Notes under the pieces: model-generated
The model's input: only the letters and a program-made list of their open reading frames with translations
Told to the model about the DNA's origin: nothing
Databases searched by the model: none
Made by a program: the position numbers and the translations under genes
Shown here: positions 11,501-21,080 of the stretch, in pieces
Numbering within the stretch: position 1 is the first letter of the stretch
Layout: each line of letters begins with the position of its first letter
NCBI GenBank assembly: GCA_025451845.1
Contig: JANWJS010000037.1
Location: 248,001 to 312,000, forward strand
Direction of reading: 5' to 3'
From: Steroidobacteraceae bacterium
GTDB taxonomy: Bacteria; Pseudomonadota; Gammaproteobacteria; Steroidobacterales; Steroidobacteraceae
Length of the DNA: 64,000 nt

Positions 11501-12109
11501 TCAGACAGTGCGCTTGGCGTCGCGATCGCGCCCGCCGCCTTGCATCTCACGCTGCATCGCCTCGCTCTTCGCTACGGCGACCCAAGCCTTGCGCGTGAAG
11601 GCTTGCACGTAATTGAGGCCGGAGAGGACGGTGGTGGCCAGCACGCAAAGCAGGAGCGCCTGCAGCACGTAGGGGGGCGGAAAAGCAACCGCGGCGCCCA
11701 ACATGACGGCCATCAGATAGAGCAATTGCGCGGCTGTGTTGATCTTGCTGATGAGGGTCGGCCGCCCGCGAAGCGGGCCGAACCAGATCCTGTAGACCAG
11801 CGCGCCCAATGCAATCAGGGCATCGCGCGCGACCGCAGCGGCAGTCAACCACCAGGGCACGAGGCCCAGCCAGGCGGACTCGACGAACACGGTCACGAGC
11901 AACAGCTTGTCGGCCGCGGGATCGAGGATTTTTCCGAGGTCAGAAATCCAGTTGAACCGTTTAGCCAGATAGCCGTCCAGCCCGTCGGAGATCGCGGCGA
12001 GGACAAAAAGGGCGACCGCCAATCCGTAGCGGCCGCCATAGAGCGCCGTGGCGACCGGCCAGATGAGCGCCAGGCGCACCAGACAGATGATGTTGGGGAG
12101 GTGGCGCAC
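11501..12109 (-). CDS. CDP-alcohol phosphatidyltransferase, PgsA-like
   Basis: This 202-residue integral membrane enzyme of the CDP-alcohol phosphatidyltransferase family probably makes phosphatidylglycerophosphate from CDP-diacylglycerol and glycerol-3-phosphate, though cardiolipin-synthase-type chemistry cannot be excluded. The signature is readable at about residues 42-67: D-G-x-D-G-Y-L-A-K, then G and LDPAADK. The residue after the alanine is lysine where the general consensus has arginine. It lies between DUF2066 (upstream) and hda (downstream), a conserved order. Confidence 0.82.
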   Translation of the reverse strand: MRHLPNIICLVRLALIWPVATALYGGRYGLAVALFVLAAISDGLDGYLAKRFNWISDLGKILDPAADKLLLVTVFVESAWLGLVPWWLTAAAVARDALIALGALVYRIWFGPLRGRPTLISKINTAAQLLYLMAVMLGAAVAFPPPYVLQALLLCVLATTVLSGLNYVQAFTRKAWVAVAKSEAMQREMQGGGRDRDAKRTV

Positions 12110-12150
12110 GGATATGAGGGGAGCGGCGTCCGCGGGCAGTTGGGTCGCGC

Positions 12151-13296
12151 CTAGCCCGGCCGATACCGGTAGACGAGTGCCGCGCCGGATGGCGCGCGTT
12201 CCCGCGCCGCAGTCCCGTCTTCCCCGTTGGCTGACCCGATGCGGGTGAAGCTCGGCGAGCTCGACAGCGCCCGGTCGATGGTGACGCTGCCGCCGCGCAC
12301 GGTCAGATCGAACAGGACGGAATCGCCGCTGACCTGTCTGACGTTCGCCCTGCTCACCCCCGGAACGGCGCCGAGCATCAGCTCGATGTTGGCATAGTCC
12401 GCGAGGCTCGATACGCCGTCGATCTGGACTTCCGTCGTCCCGGGCGCGCTCGCCGCGGCGGCTCCCGCCGGGGGAGCGAGCAAGTCGACGGTGTCATCGA
12501 TCCCCGAAGTCAGTGCACCGCTCCAGCGCTGAGTCGTGAAATCGGTGTAGAGCGCCCACTGCCAGGCTTGCGCCGGGCCCGGCGCGGAGGCCGCGGCTGA
12601 CGATGCTTGCGTCGCTCCCGGTGGTGACTCTCCCGGCACCGCAGCGACGGAAGGAGCCACGCCCGTCGCCAGTGGTCCGTTGCCAGGCGCCGTCGCGCCC
12701 GCAGCTGACGCCGTGACAGTCACCGGCGGCCTGCCGACCAGAAGCTGCTCCGCGCCATAGCGGTGTGCCATCTCGAGCAGCGCCTCGCGCCGCAGCAGAT
12801 TGCCGCTGCCGTCGGCTACCGGCAGGGGCACGATGCTGATGGGAAGACCGCGCTCCTCCGCGGCTTGCTCCAGCCCCGCCTGATCAGTGGCCTGGTCGGT
12901 CCGATCAGGCGCCGGATAGAGCACCACCAGGGTGAACGGACGGCTCGGGTCCCAGACGCTGCGATCAAGCGCGACAATGGTCTTGTCGACGGCCGCTGCG
13001 TTGAAGACAACCTGCAGCTCTCCTTGCGGGCCGCGGTCATAGCCCTGGACATATTTGGGCGCATCCGCGATCAGGCCGCCAAAGACCGGGTCGCTCGCCG
13101 ACTCACGTCTGCCCGTCGCGCGCACGAGCGCCGCGCGCATGGCCTGCTGCACGGCGGGCGCGGACTGGCCGGTCACATGGACCTGGAACACCGGCACGGG
13201 GCGCGCCGCCCAGGCAGCCGCCGGCAGCGCGGCGCACGCCGCGAGCAGCAGTGCTTCGCGGACAAGGCTCTTCGCGGTTGTCTGGCGGCAGGGCAT
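12151..13296 (-). CDS. DUF2066 domain-containing exported protein
   Basis: This is a 381-residue protein with an N-terminal signal peptide ([17 protein letters not shown]). The first 190 residues match the DUF2066 pattern, including [18 protein letters not shown] and [17 protein letters not shown]. An alanine/proline-rich linker (about residues 200-255) leads to a conserved C-terminal part. The function is unknown. The ATG at 13296 is chosen because it starts the signal peptide; the frame is open 70 codons further but only through sequence antisense to purM. It is divergent from purM, as is common in Gammaproteobacteria, with 85 bases between the starts. Confidence 0.82.
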   Translation of the reverse strand: MPCRQTTAKSLVREALLLAACAALPAAAWAARPVPVFQVHVTGQSAPAVQQAMRAALVRATGRRESASDPVFGGLIADAPKYVQGYDRGPQGELQVVFNAAAVDKTIVALDRSVWDPSRPFTLVVLYPAPDRTDQATDQAGLEQAAEERGLPISIVPLPVADGSGNLLRREALLEMAHRYGAEQLLVGRPPVTVTASAAGATAPGNGPLATGVAPSVAAVPGESPPGATQASSAAASAPGPAQAWQWALYTDFTTQRWSGALTSGIDDTVDLLAPPAGAAAASAPGTTEVQIDGVSSLADYANIELMLGAVPGVSRANVRQVSGDSVLFDLTVRGGSVTIDRALSSSPSFTRIGSANGEDGTAARERAPSGAALVYRYRPG

Positions 13297-13306
13297 GCGG
13301 AAGTGT

Positions 13307-13328
13307 TTGATCGCGCCGTTGATCGCGC
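13307..13328. promoter_or_regulatory. Tandem 10-bp repeat in the DUF2066/purM divergent region
   Basis: TTGATCGCGC occurs at 13307-13316 and again at 13319-13328, 12 bases apart (about one helical turn). A TACAAT at 13335-13340 could be a -10 box for purM; the repeat would then cover the -35 region, suggesting an operator. It does not resemble the E. coli PurR box. The role is inferred only from position and repetition. Confidence 0.35.
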
Positions 13329-13381
13329 AAAATGTACAATACCACACGCACGGGCTCCGGCCTGTACACGAGGGCATTTCG

Positions 13382-14413
13382 GTGAGTGAAGGCCGCGGCA
13401 TGACGTATCGCGACGCTGGTGTCGACATCGACGCCGGTGACGAGCTCGTCGAGCGTATCAAGCCTCTTGTCGCGCGCGCGCGACGGCCAGAGGTGCTGGC
13501 CGGCATCGGCGGCTTCGGTGCACTGGTGGAGCTGCCCGCCGGTTACCGCCGTCCGGTACTGGTCTCCGGCACCGACGGAGTCGGCACGAAGCTTCGGCTC
13601 GCCATTGACGCGGGACGCCACGACACGATCGGCATCGATCTCGTCGCCATGTGCGCCAATGACATCGCGGTGCAGGGCGCAGAGCCGCTTTTCTTTCTGG
13701 ACTACTACGCTACGGGCAAGCTTCGCGTGGACGTGGCCGAAGCCGTGGTGCGCGGTATCGTGGAAGGCTGCGTGCAGGCAGGCGCCGCTCTGGTCGGCGG
13801 TGAGACTGCAGAGATGCCCGGCATGTACCACGGTGAGGATTACGATCTTGCCGGGTTCTGCGTCGGCGTGGTCGAGAGGGACGCGATCATCGATGGCAGC
13901 GCAGTACGCGCCGGCGATGCCGTGATCGGCCTTGCCTCGTCCGGTCCGCATTCGAATGGCTATTCACTCATTCGCAAGCTCGTCGCGATGAGCGGCGCGG
14001 GCGGGGATACCGCGCTCGACGGCAAGCCGCTCCTCGACCGGCTGCTCGCCCCCACCCGCATTTACGTCAAGCCGCTCCTCGCGCTCGCGCGGCAGCTCGA
14101 GGTACATGGATTCGCGCACATCACGGGGGGCGGCCTTACGGACAACATCCCGAGGGTGCTGCCGGACGGTTTGGAGGCTGTGCTCGAGCGCCGCCGCTGG
14201 CATCAGGATCCGGTGTTCGACTGGCTGCGGCAGACCGGACATATCGAGCCGGCGCAAATGTACCGCACTTTCAACTGCGGTATCGGCATGGTCGCCGTCG
14301 TGCCGAAGGATCATGCGGCACGCGCGGTTGCACTTCTTGGCGAGCACGGCGAGTCCGCTCAGATCATCGGCGAGATCCGCCCGGGCTCGCGCGGCGTGGT
14401 CATCGTCGATTGA
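13382..14413 (+). CDS. purM: Phosphoribosylformylglycinamidine cyclo-ligase (AIR synthetase)
   Basis: PurM performs the ATP-dependent ring closure to aminoimidazole ribonucleotide in purine synthesis. The 343-residue form from the GTG at 13382 aligns with other PurM N-termini (Y[10 protein letters not shown] at residue 9) and has GAGGG upstream; an in-frame ATG at 13400 (337 residues) is the alternative. Signature blocks are [30 protein letters not shown] and [15 protein letters not shown]. Its TGA overlaps the purN start. Confidence 0.96.
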   Translation: MSEGRGMTYRDAGVDIDAGDELVERIKPLVARARRPEVLAGIGGFGALVELPAGYRRPVLVSGTDGVGTKLRLAIDAGRHDTIGIDLVAMCANDIAVQGAEPLFFLDYYATGKLRVDVAEAVVRGIVEGCVQAGAALVGGETAEMPGMYHGEDYDLAGFCVGVVERDAIIDGSAVRAGDAVIGLASSGPHSNGYSLIRKLVAMSGAGGDTALDGKPLLDRLLAPTRIYVKPLLALARQLEVHGFAHITGGGLTDNIPRVLPDGLEAVLERRRWHQDPVFDWLRQTGHIEPAQMYRTFNCGIGMVAVVPKDHAARAVALLGEHGESAQIIGEIRPGSRGVVIVD

Positions 14414-15066
14414 GTGCCCGAGACCCGCTGCGGCTCGCGATCCTCATCTCCGGGCGCGGCTCCAACATGGCCGCGATCGCGCGCGCCTGTACCGCGGGCC
14501 TCATCAACGCACGCGTCGACCTCGTGCTTTCCGAGCGCGCCGGTGTTGCCGGCCTCGACACTGCGCGCGGCATGGGAATCGCAACTCGCACCGTGGCGTG
14601 GCCCGGAGCCGCGGAGCGCCCGCAATTCGAGCGCGACCTCGAGGCGGCGCTCGCCGGCACGCGGCCGGACTTCATCGTTCTCGCCGGGTTCATGCGCATT
14701 CTTTCAGAGCAGTTCGTTGCGGCGCGTGCCGGTCGGGTTCTCAACATCCATCCGTCGCTCCTGCCGCAATACCGCGGCCTGCATACCCACCGGCGCGTGC
14801 TCGAGGCAGGCGATCGGATACACGGCGCCAGCGTGCATTTCGTGACCGCGGAACTCGACGGTGGACCGGTCATTCTGCAGTCGCGAGTCGCCGTCCGGCC
14901 GGATGATGCCGAGGACACGCTGTCAGGGCGCGTTCAGGCCACGGAGCACATCATCTATCCTCGAGTGATCGGCTGGCTCGCCGATGGCAGGCTCGCCTGG
15001 CGCGATGCGCGGCCGTGGCTCGATGGCGCGCCTCTCGTGGCACCGGTGGTGGAGGATTTCCCTTGA
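14410..15066 (+). CDS. purN: Phosphoribosylglycinamide formyltransferase
   Basis: PurN transfers a formyl group from 10-formyltetrahydrofolate to GAR in purine synthesis. The 218-residue product has the phosphate-binding LISGRGSNM, the FMRIL helix, the catalytic NIHPSLLP block (Asn and His) and the [15 protein letters not shown] region with the catalytic Asp. The only start that keeps the N-terminal strand is a TTG at 14410, overlapping the purM stop by four bases, consistent with translational coupling. A later ATG would delete GRGSN. Confidence 0.95.
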   Translation: MSARDPLRLAILISGRGSNMAAIARACTAGLINARVDLVLSERAGVAGLDTARGMGIATRTVAWPGAAERPQFERDLEAALAGTRPDFIVLAGFMRILSEQFVAARAGRVLNIHPSLLPQYRGLHTHRRVLEAGDRIHGASVHFVTAELDGGPVILQSRVAVRPDDAEDTLSGRVQATEHIIYPRVIGWLADGRLAWRDARPWLDGAPLVAPVVEDFP

Positions 15067-15078
15067 TGGCGAGGCTCG

Positions 15079-15837
15079 ATGGCAGTACGGCGGGCTGAGC
15101 GCGCGGTCATTGCGGTGGCGCTGCTTGCGGCCGGCGCGGCGGGACATGGGGCACATGCGGCGCCGGCAGGGCAGACCCTCCCGCAGCCGCCTACACCCGC
15201 TGCGCGGCCCGTTCAGTTCGTCGCGACCTATAAGATATCGTGGCACGGTGTCACCGCCGGCAGCTCGACCCTCGAGCTGCGCGAGACCGCGCCGCAATCG
15301 TATCTGTACACCTCGACCGACACCGCCTACGGGGTCTTCCGACTCGCGTTTCATCACCCGCTGCGCCAGTCGAGCCGCTTCAAGGTCGCGGCGGGCGAAG
15401 TCGAGCCGCTCGCTTTCGAGGCCGGTGGCGTCGGCAACGAGGTGATGGCGCAGTTCGACTGGAAATCGGGTCGGGTGACCGGTATGGCCAAGGGGAAGCT
15501 GCTCGACTTGAAGCTGCAACCCGGGACGCAGGACCCTCTGTCGGTGCAGATCGCCATCATGCTGAAGCTGCAGGCGCGGGACGCCCCCGCAAGTTTCTGG
15601 ATGCTCAATACCGACGAGATCGACCGCTTTCAGTACGTCCGCCACGAGGAGAGCACGCTCGACACCCCACTCGGGAAGCTGCGCACCATCCTCTACACCA
15701 GCCACCAGGCAGGCTCGACCAAGACGACCTACCTCTGGCTCGCTCCCGCGCTCCACTACATGCCGGCGCGCGCCGAGCAGCGCGTGCAGGGCAACACGCA
15801 GGTCGCGCTGGAGATTGCGGCCTTCAGGCCGCAATGA
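15079..15837 (+). CDS. DUF3108 domain-containing exported protein
   Basis: This is a 252-residue protein with an N-terminal signal peptide (AVIAVALLAAGAAGHGAHA). Family features are F-x-A-T-Y-K-I-S-W-H-G near residue 48, a beta-rich body, and the C-terminal TYLWLAPALHYMPARAEQ. DUF3108 proteins are predicted outer-membrane or periplasmic beta proteins of unknown function and are often encoded directly after purN, as here (12-base gap). It is probably cotranscribed with purM-purN. Confidence 0.85.
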   Translation: MAVRRAERAVIAVALLAAGAAGHGAHAAPAGQTLPQPPTPAARPVQFVATYKISWHGVTAGSSTLELRETAPQSYLYTSTDTAYGVFRLAFHHPLRQSSRFKVAAGEVEPLAFEAGGVGNEVMAQFDWKSGRVTGMAKGKLLDLKLQPGTQDPLSVQIAIMLKLQARDAPASFWMLNTDEIDRFQYVRHEESTLDTPLGKLRTILYTSHQAGSTKTTYLWLAPALHYMPARAEQRVQGNTQVALEIAAFRPQ

Positions 15838-15959
15838 GCCGAGTCAACCACGGGACTGCGCCTGCTGGCACGAGTCTGGCGCCGGCTCAGGGGCAGACCT
15901 TGCAGGCGAAAAAGTCAGGTGCTCGGCCAGTGCGCGCTGCACGCCCGCCAGGCGGGCCT

Positions 15960-17129
15960 TCAGACCGTCTGGAGCGGCCTGAACTGCTTGGCCAGCCGCA
16001 ACTGCTGTCCCTGATAATTGGACCGCATGTCACTGCCGTAGAGCGTGTCCGGCCGCTCCGCCATGCGCTCGTAGTGCAGCCAGCCCACCGTCTGTCCGTG
16101 CTCCAGCAGAAACGGCACCTCGTGCGACCTGACTTCCAACACGCCCCTGCTGCTGCCGGCCCGCCGGCGGTGCGCGTCCCAGCCGAATCCCGGATCGAAG
16201 AAACCGGCGTAATGCACCCGAAACTCACCCGCCCGCGTGTCATACGGCAGCATTTCCGCAGCAAACTCGGGCGGCACCGCGATCGCCTCCTTGGTCATCA
16301 GGATGTAGAACTCATCCGGGTCGAGGATGAGGGATGAGTCCCTGTGGAAGCGAATGGGATCCCAGAAGTCGAAAGGATCGTAGTCCCGGCACTCCAGATC
16401 GATGCGCTTGGTGTGCTTCTTCGCGCGCCATCCGATGAGGGCGTTCTCGCTGCCGGAGCCGCGCAGGTCGATGGTGAAGGGCAAGTCCCCGGTCTTCTCG
16501 GGTCTTGCCGTCGAATCGGCGATTTGACCCTCGGCGAGAAGAGACCGCCAGTCGGCGGCAGTGATGGGCTTGGGATTCTCCCCGCGTGTGCGGCGAAATC
16601 GCAGCTGATTCAGGCGCGCGCCGGTTTTGACGACGACGCTGAAAGTGCGCGGCGCAACTTCGAGGTACAGCTGCCCTTGGTAGCCTTCCGCGACCTGATC
16701 GAAGCGCGTCGCCTCATCCGCGATGAGCCTCGTCAGGATGTCCAGGCGGCCGGTCGAGCTCTTCGGATTCGCGAACGCGGCAACGCCGCTTCTGAGATTG
16801 ATCGTCTCCTGCAACGGAATGACATACACGCGGCCCTTCTCCAGCACCGCGCCGTTGCGCAAGTCGAGCTGAAAGCGCTCGAAGCCGGCGTCCAACTTTT
16901 CCATCTTTTCGCGCACCTTCACGCCCGTGCCGGGCAGGAAGCTGGCATCGACCGGATAGGCGCACTCGCCCAGACGCAGGTCGATGCTCGCAGGCTGGAC
17001 CTGGTCAGGAAGGATCTGGTTCATGGCGAGCGGCAGGATCTCCCCTGCGCCCAGCATTTCTTTGATCTTCTGGCACGGCAGGATCCCTGTGTACGCAGAT
17101 GATCGAGCGGCTTCTTGAGGTACGGCCAT
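15960..17129 (-). CDS. dcd: 2'-deoxycytidine 5'-triphosphate deaminase, long double-domain form
   Basis: This 389-residue protein is about twice the size of the usual 190-residue bacterial Dcd. It reads as two DCD/dUTPase-fold halves: the first with PKSSTGRLD and a later LYLEV (about residues 115-165), the second with HYAGFFDPGFG and GVLEVRSHE near residue 330. Dcd converts dCTP to dUTP, feeding dTMP synthesis; a bifunctional deaminase/dUTPase activity is possible but cannot be read here. The ATG at 17129 is chosen over a TTG at 17147. It lies 55 bases downstream of mrp on the same strand. Confidence 0.85.
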   Translation of the reverse strand: MAVPQEAARSSAYTGILPCQKIKEMLGAGEILPLAMNQILPDQVQPASIDLRLGECAYPVDASFLPGTGVKVREKMEKLDAGFERFQLDLRNGAVLEKGRVYVIPLQETINLRSGVAAFANPKSSTGRLDILTRLIADEATRFDQVAEGYQGQLYLEVAPRTFSVVVKTGARLNQLRFRRTRGENPKPITAADWRSLLAEGQIADSTARPEKTGDLPFTIDLRGSGSENALIGWRAKKHTKRIDLECRDYDPFDFWDPIRFHRDSSLILDPDEFYILMTKEAIAVPPEFAAEMLPYDTRAGEFRVHYAGFFDPGFGWDAHRRRAGSSRGVLEVRSHEVPFLLEHGQTVGWLHYERMAERPDTLYGSDMRSNYQGQQLRLAKQFRPLQTV

Positions 17130-17184
17130 AGTCTCGCCTGGGCGCAAAAGGCTTACGCGTGGTAAGCCGCGCGGAAATCCCGCG

Positions 17185-18282
17185 TCAGCTCTCTTCTACG
17201 ACGATCTTCGGGAACACGCTGCTGCGGTCGCGCGCGCGGATCGCGAGCGCCGCCGCTGTCCGACGGGCCATCTCGAAGTATGCCCGCGCCCGCGGCGAAT
17301 CTGGCGCGGCGACCACGGTCGGACGGCCACCGTCGGCCTCCTCCCTAATGTGGACGTCGAGCGGCAGCTCACCCAGGAGCTTCACGCCGTACTGCTCAGC
17401 CATTCGCGCCCCGCCTCCCGCACCGAAAATGTGCTCGGTGTGGCCGCAGTTGGAACAGATGTGCACGCTCATGTTTTCCACGATGCCGAGCACGGGCACG
17501 GAGACCTTCTCGAACATCTTGAGGCCCTTGCGGGCGTCCGCAAGTGCTATGTCCTGAGGCGTCGTCACAATTACCGCGCCAGCCACGGGCACGCGCTGAG
17601 CGAGGGTGAGCTGGATATCGCCGGTTCCCGGCGGCATGTCGACGACGAGATAGTCGAGCGCGCCCCACTCGGTCTCCGAGAGCAGCTGCGTGAGCGCCTG
17701 GGTCACCATGGGACCGCGCCAGACCATCGGCTGCTCTGCGTCCACCAGGAAGCCGATGGACATTGCCGCCACGCCGTAGGTCTCGAGCGGTTTCAGGTGC
17801 TTGCCGTCCGCCGAGGTCGGCCGCTGACCCTCCAGGCCCAGCATCAGCGGCTGGCTGGGCCCGTAGATGTCGGCGTCGAGCATCCCAACGCGTGCCCCTT
17901 GCGCGGCCCACGCCAGCGCCAGGTTCGCCGCAACCGTAGACTTGCCGACGCCACCCTTGCCGGAAGCGACGGCGACGATGTTCTTGATTTCGCCGAGCGG
18001 CTTCAAATTGCGCTGTACCGCGTGCGAGCGGATATCCGCCTCGAGCTCGATCGTGAGCGGCATCCGCAGCCCGGCCGCCGCAAGATGCGCCGCGAGCGCG
18101 GCGGCGAGCTCGTCCCGGTAGCCACCCACCGGATAACCGAGCGCGACCCGCGCCTGATACCCGTTCCCGAGCGCAGCCAGGTCCCGCAGCGCACCTGCCT
18201 CCCCCAGTGTCTCCTTCAAAAACGGGTCGACATACGCCTTGAGGGCGGCTCTGACAGCGTTGAGAGTCGAATCATCGGCCAT
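17185..18282 (-). CDS. mrp: Mrp/ApbC family Fe-S cluster carrier ATPase
   Basis: This is a 365-residue P-loop protein that carries or transfers Fe-S clusters. A DUF59/MIP18-like N-terminal domain (about residues 1-95) leads to the deviant Walker A SGKGGVGKST near residue 109, then DADIYGPSQP, DMPPGTGD and the paired cysteines of CSNC near residue 278. Adjacency to dcd and metG is a known gammaproteobacterial linkage. On the minus strand a TACAAT (18339-18334), about 50 bases before the start, could be its -10 box, without a clear -35. Confidence 0.95.
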   Translation of the reverse strand: MADDSTLNAVRAALKAYVDPFLKETLGEAGALRDLAALGNGYQARVALGYPVGGYRDELAAALAAHLAAAGLRMPLTIELEADIRSHAVQRNLKPLGEIKNIVAVASGKGGVGKSTVAANLALAWAAQGARVGMLDADIYGPSQPLMLGLEGQRPTSADGKHLKPLETYGVAAMSIGFLVDAEQPMVWRGPMVTQALTQLLSETEWGALDYLVVDMPPGTGDIQLTLAQRVPVAGAVIVTTPQDIALADARKGLKMFEKVSVPVLGIVENMSVHICSNCGHTEHIFGAGGGARMAEQYGVKLLGELPLDVHIREEADGGRPTVVAAPDSPRARAYFEMARRTAAALAIRARDRSSVFPKIVVEES

Positions 18283-18571
18283 GGGGTAATCGGGATCGTT
18301 GCAAACCGTTGCGATGGCGGGTCGGAAACGGCGATTGTAGAGCGTTTCGCGGAGTGCTCACACCCAAAAGGCCTCGCGGGCCGGTAGGAAGCTGCGTCAT
18401 GCCGACTCCAGGGCTATGGCATAATTTCAACGTCGTTCCCGACCGGGCGCTCATGCAGCGCGACCGGGGGGTGGGGTGGGTCTGCGCCTGGGCACCGATG
18501 GGGTGGTAGATCAAGGTGGAGGAGGGCTTGCGCGAGGGAGCCGCGCGGGAGTGCCTTGCGGGAAAGGCTGA

Positions 18572-21007
18572 ATGAGCTTATTCACCAATTTGCGCGCCGA
18601 CCGGCTGATCACCGAGATCAGGTCCTGCAAGGATCCCGCGGGCGCTGACACCCAAAAAGCCGTCGCGCGTCTCAAGGATCTGGGCCCCGGCGCCATCGAG
18701 GCCATCTTCGCGGCCTTACCGGACGCCGACAAGAACGCGACCCTTGCTTTCGTCGACGTGCTCGCCGGCCTGGTCAGCCAGAAGTCTTTTCCCCTGTTCG
18801 TGCGGGGCCTGGTGGAAGGCAGCCCGCGCGTCGTGGCGGGGATCGCCTGGGCGCTCACCAGCAGCCGCAATTACCCGCCGAACGTGCTGATTGAGGCGCT
18901 GGCGACGCCGGGAGTGTCCAAGTCCGCGCTGCTCGAAGTGATTGCCGCCCAGAAATCTCGCTTCGGCGTGCGCGAGCTCCTCAATGCCGCCTACACCCAG
19001 GAGCCGAACGAGAAGGCGGCGCTGTTCCGCGTCATCGGTGAGATCGCCGACGCCAATGCGGTGCCGGAGCTCATTGGCCGCGCGCAGGGCAAGGACCCGA
19101 TAGCGCGAGTTCACATCATCAACATTCTGGCCCGCTTCAACACACCGGAAGTTCAGACCGCGCTGCAGGGCCTGCTCAAGGATCCCAATAAGCTGATCCG
19201 CGGCGCGACACTCTCGGCGCTGCAGCGCATGGACGGCAAAATCGACATCGAGCGGGTCTGCGCCCTGCTCAAGGATCCCGAGATCGACGTGCAGAACAAG
19301 GCCATCGACGTCGTCATCAAAGCGAACGATCCCGAGACCATCCACTACCTCATCGAGATTCTGAAGGACGAGAACGAGAACTCGCGCCGCGCCGCGGTCG
19401 AGGTGCTGAACGAAGTCGGCAACGCGAAATCGGTGAAGCACCTGCTGCAGGCCCTGAAGGACAGTGACTGGTGGGTGCGCAGCCGCGCCGCCGACGCGCT
19501 CGGCAAGATCGGCGGACCGCGCGTCATCGACGCCGTGCTCGAGCTCATCCGCGAGAAGGACGCGGACATTCGGCGCGCCGCCATCGAGATCCTCAATCAG
19601 ACGAAGGACGAGCGGGCGGTCGACTCGCTCATCCAGGCCACGCGCGATCAAGACTGGTGGGTGAGCGAGCGGGCCGTCGACGCCCTGGCGGAGATCGGCA
19701 GCAAGCGCGCCGTGCCGCGGCTCACGGAGATGTTGAAAGCGGGTCCCAACAAGGCTACCCCGATCGTCGTGCGCGCTCTCGGCAAGCTCGGCGACGCGAG
19801 GCTCGTTGACCTCCTGTTCCCCTTCATGGCAAGGCCGGAGCGGGAGCTGCGGATCGAGGCGATGCAGGCGCTGTCGAAGGTCGTTGACGACCAGCACGCC
19901 GAGCAGCTGCGCACGGAGCTGCAGACTCAGGCAGCTTCACCGGATCAGACCATCGCCCGGATCGCCAATGCGGCGCTGGCGGAGCTCGACCATCGCCTCG
20001 CAGGCGGGCCGGCGGTCCCTGCCGGAGCAGGGCTCATGGGCGGCACATCGCCCACCAGTGCGCACCCCCCCACGGCCCGCCCCCCGCAGCCCGTCCCGCC
20101 GATGGAGACGGCGCGCACGGGCATCATGGACGCGGCCGGCCAATCGCGGATCGCCGAGGGGCCGCCGCGGCTCGACATCCAAACGCTCAAGCCCGGCGAC
20201 ATCCTCGAGGGCCGCTACAAGTACATCGATCGCATCGGCCGCGGCGCTTTCGGCACCGTGCTGCTGATGGAGGATACCGTCGTCGACGAGCGGCTGATCC
20301 TCAAGTTCCTGAACCCCAACGTGTCGGGGGACGAAGAGGTCATGAAGCGGTTCGTCCACGAGCTGCGTTACTCGCGCAAGATCACGCACGAGAACGTGAT
20401 CCGCATCTACGACTTTCTCTTCATCCAAGGTAACTACGCCATCTCCATGGAGTACTTCCCCTCGCACACGCTGGGAAGCGAGATCGTCGGGGACAAGCCG
20501 ATCGAGCTGAAGCGCGCGCTGCAGTTCGGGATCGACATGTGCACCGGCATGACGGTCGCGCACCAGCAGGGCATCGTGCACCGCGACCTGAAGCCCGCCA
20601 ATGTGCTCATCAACCAGGAGGGACTGCTCAAGATCGTGGATTTCGGCGTGGCCGCCGCGCAGCGCGAAGGCGACACCCAGCTCACCAAGACCGGGTACGT
20701 CATCGGCTCGCCGAAGTACATGGCGCCCGAGCAGATCCTCGGCAAGAAGGTCGACCAGCGTGCCGACATCTATGCCATCGGAGTGATGCTCTACGAGATG
20801 CTGACCGGCGTCCCGCCCTACTCGCGGGGCGATCACATGTCGGTCATGTATCAACACGTACAGGGCAAGGCGCGTCCGCCGCAGGAGATCAACCCCGCGC
20901 TGCCCGCCGGGCTGTCGGAGCTCATCACGAAGGCCATGGCGGTCGACAAGACCAAGCGCTTCCAGAGCATGGATGAGCTGCGCGGGGCGCTGGGGAAGTA
21001 TTTTTAG
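18572..21007 (+). CDS. HEAT-repeat Ser/Thr protein kinase
   Basis: This is an 811-residue cytoplasmic protein with two parts. Residues ~30-470 are tandem HEAT/PBS-type helical repeats, including two near-identical units (D-S-D-W-W-V-R-S-R-A-A-D-A-L-G-K-I-G and D-Q-D-W-W-V-S-E-R-A-V-D-A-L-A-E-I-G). A Pro/Ala-rich linker (~470-530) precedes a complete Hanks-type kinase: glycine loop IGRGAFGTV (~555), ATP-binding lysine in LILKFL (~577), HRDLKPANVL (~669-678), DFG (~691) and APE (~719). All catalytic residues are present. No membrane segment is visible. It precedes two PilT-family ATPase genes, suggesting but not proving a link to type IV pilus retraction. No close characterised homologue is recognised. 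Confidence 0.9.
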   Translation: MSLFTNLRADRLITEIRSCKDPAGADTQKAVARLKDLGPGAIEAIFAALPDADKNATLAFVDVLAGLVSQKSFPLFVRGLVEGSPRVVAGIAWALTSSRNYPPNVLIEALATPGVSKSALLEVIAAQKSRFGVRELLNAAYTQEPNEKAALFRVIGEIADANAVPELIGRAQGKDPIARVHIINILARFNTPEVQTALQGLLKDPNKLIRGATLSALQRMDGKIDIERVCALLKDPEIDVQNKAIDVVIKANDPETIHYLIEILKDENENSRRAAVEVLNEVGNAKSVKHLLQALKDSDWWVRSRAADALGKIGGPRVIDAVLELIREKDADIRRAAIEILNQTKDERAVDSLIQATRDQDWWVSERAVDALAEIGSKRAVPRLTEMLKAGPNKATPIVVRALGKLGDARLVDLLFPFMARPERELRIEAMQALSKVVDDQHAEQLRTELQTQAASPDQTIARIANAALAELDHRLAGGPAVPAGAGLMGGTSPTSAHPPTARPPQPVPPMETARTGIMDAAGQSRIAEGPPRLDIQTLKPGDILEGRYKYIDRIGRGAFGTVLLMEDTVVDERLILKFLNPNVSGDEEVMKRFVHELRYSRKITHENVIRIYDFLFIQGNYAISMEYFPSHTLGSEIVGDKPIELKRALQFGIDMCTGMTVAHQQGIVHRDLKPANVLINQEGLLKIVDFGVAAAQREGDTQLTKTGYVIGSPKYMAPEQILGKKVDQRADIYAIGVMLYEMLTGVPPYSRGDHMSVMYQHVQGKARPPQEINPALPAGLSELITKAMAVDKTKRFQSMDELRGALGKYF

Positions 21008-21013
21008 TCTAGG

Positions 21014-21046
21014 GCGCTGGATCGGGGCATCCTGCGCGCCCAGCGC
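21014..21046 (+). repeat. Post-stop double-hairpin element, copy B
   Basis: It begins 6 bases after the kinase stop. Outer arms GCGCTGG (21014-21020) and CCAGCGC (21040-21046) are perfect reverse complements, enclosing ATCGGGGCATCCTGC. The left part matches copy A (8969) at nearly every base. The inner stem is weaker than in copy A, so the outer pairing appears to be the conserved feature. Confidence 0.5.
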
Positions 21047-21047
21047 G

Positions 21048-21080
21048 GCCGCGAGCAAAAGCGCGGTTTTTGCCCGCGGC
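21048..21080 (+). repeat. Inverted repeat between the kinase and PilT-like genes
   Basis: GCCGCGAGCAAAA (21048-21060) faces TTTTGCCCGCGGC (21068-21080), 12 of 13 positions complementary around a 7-base loop. It directly follows post-stop element B. No T-run follows, so an RNA stability or attenuating hairpin is as likely as a terminator. It would separate kinase transcription from the downstream ATPases if functional. Confidence 0.45.

Noticed and set aside
15943-15957. GCCCGCC-A-GGCGGGC as a terminator for dcd
   Set aside because: Usable stem is only 6 bp and neither strand has a T-run after it.
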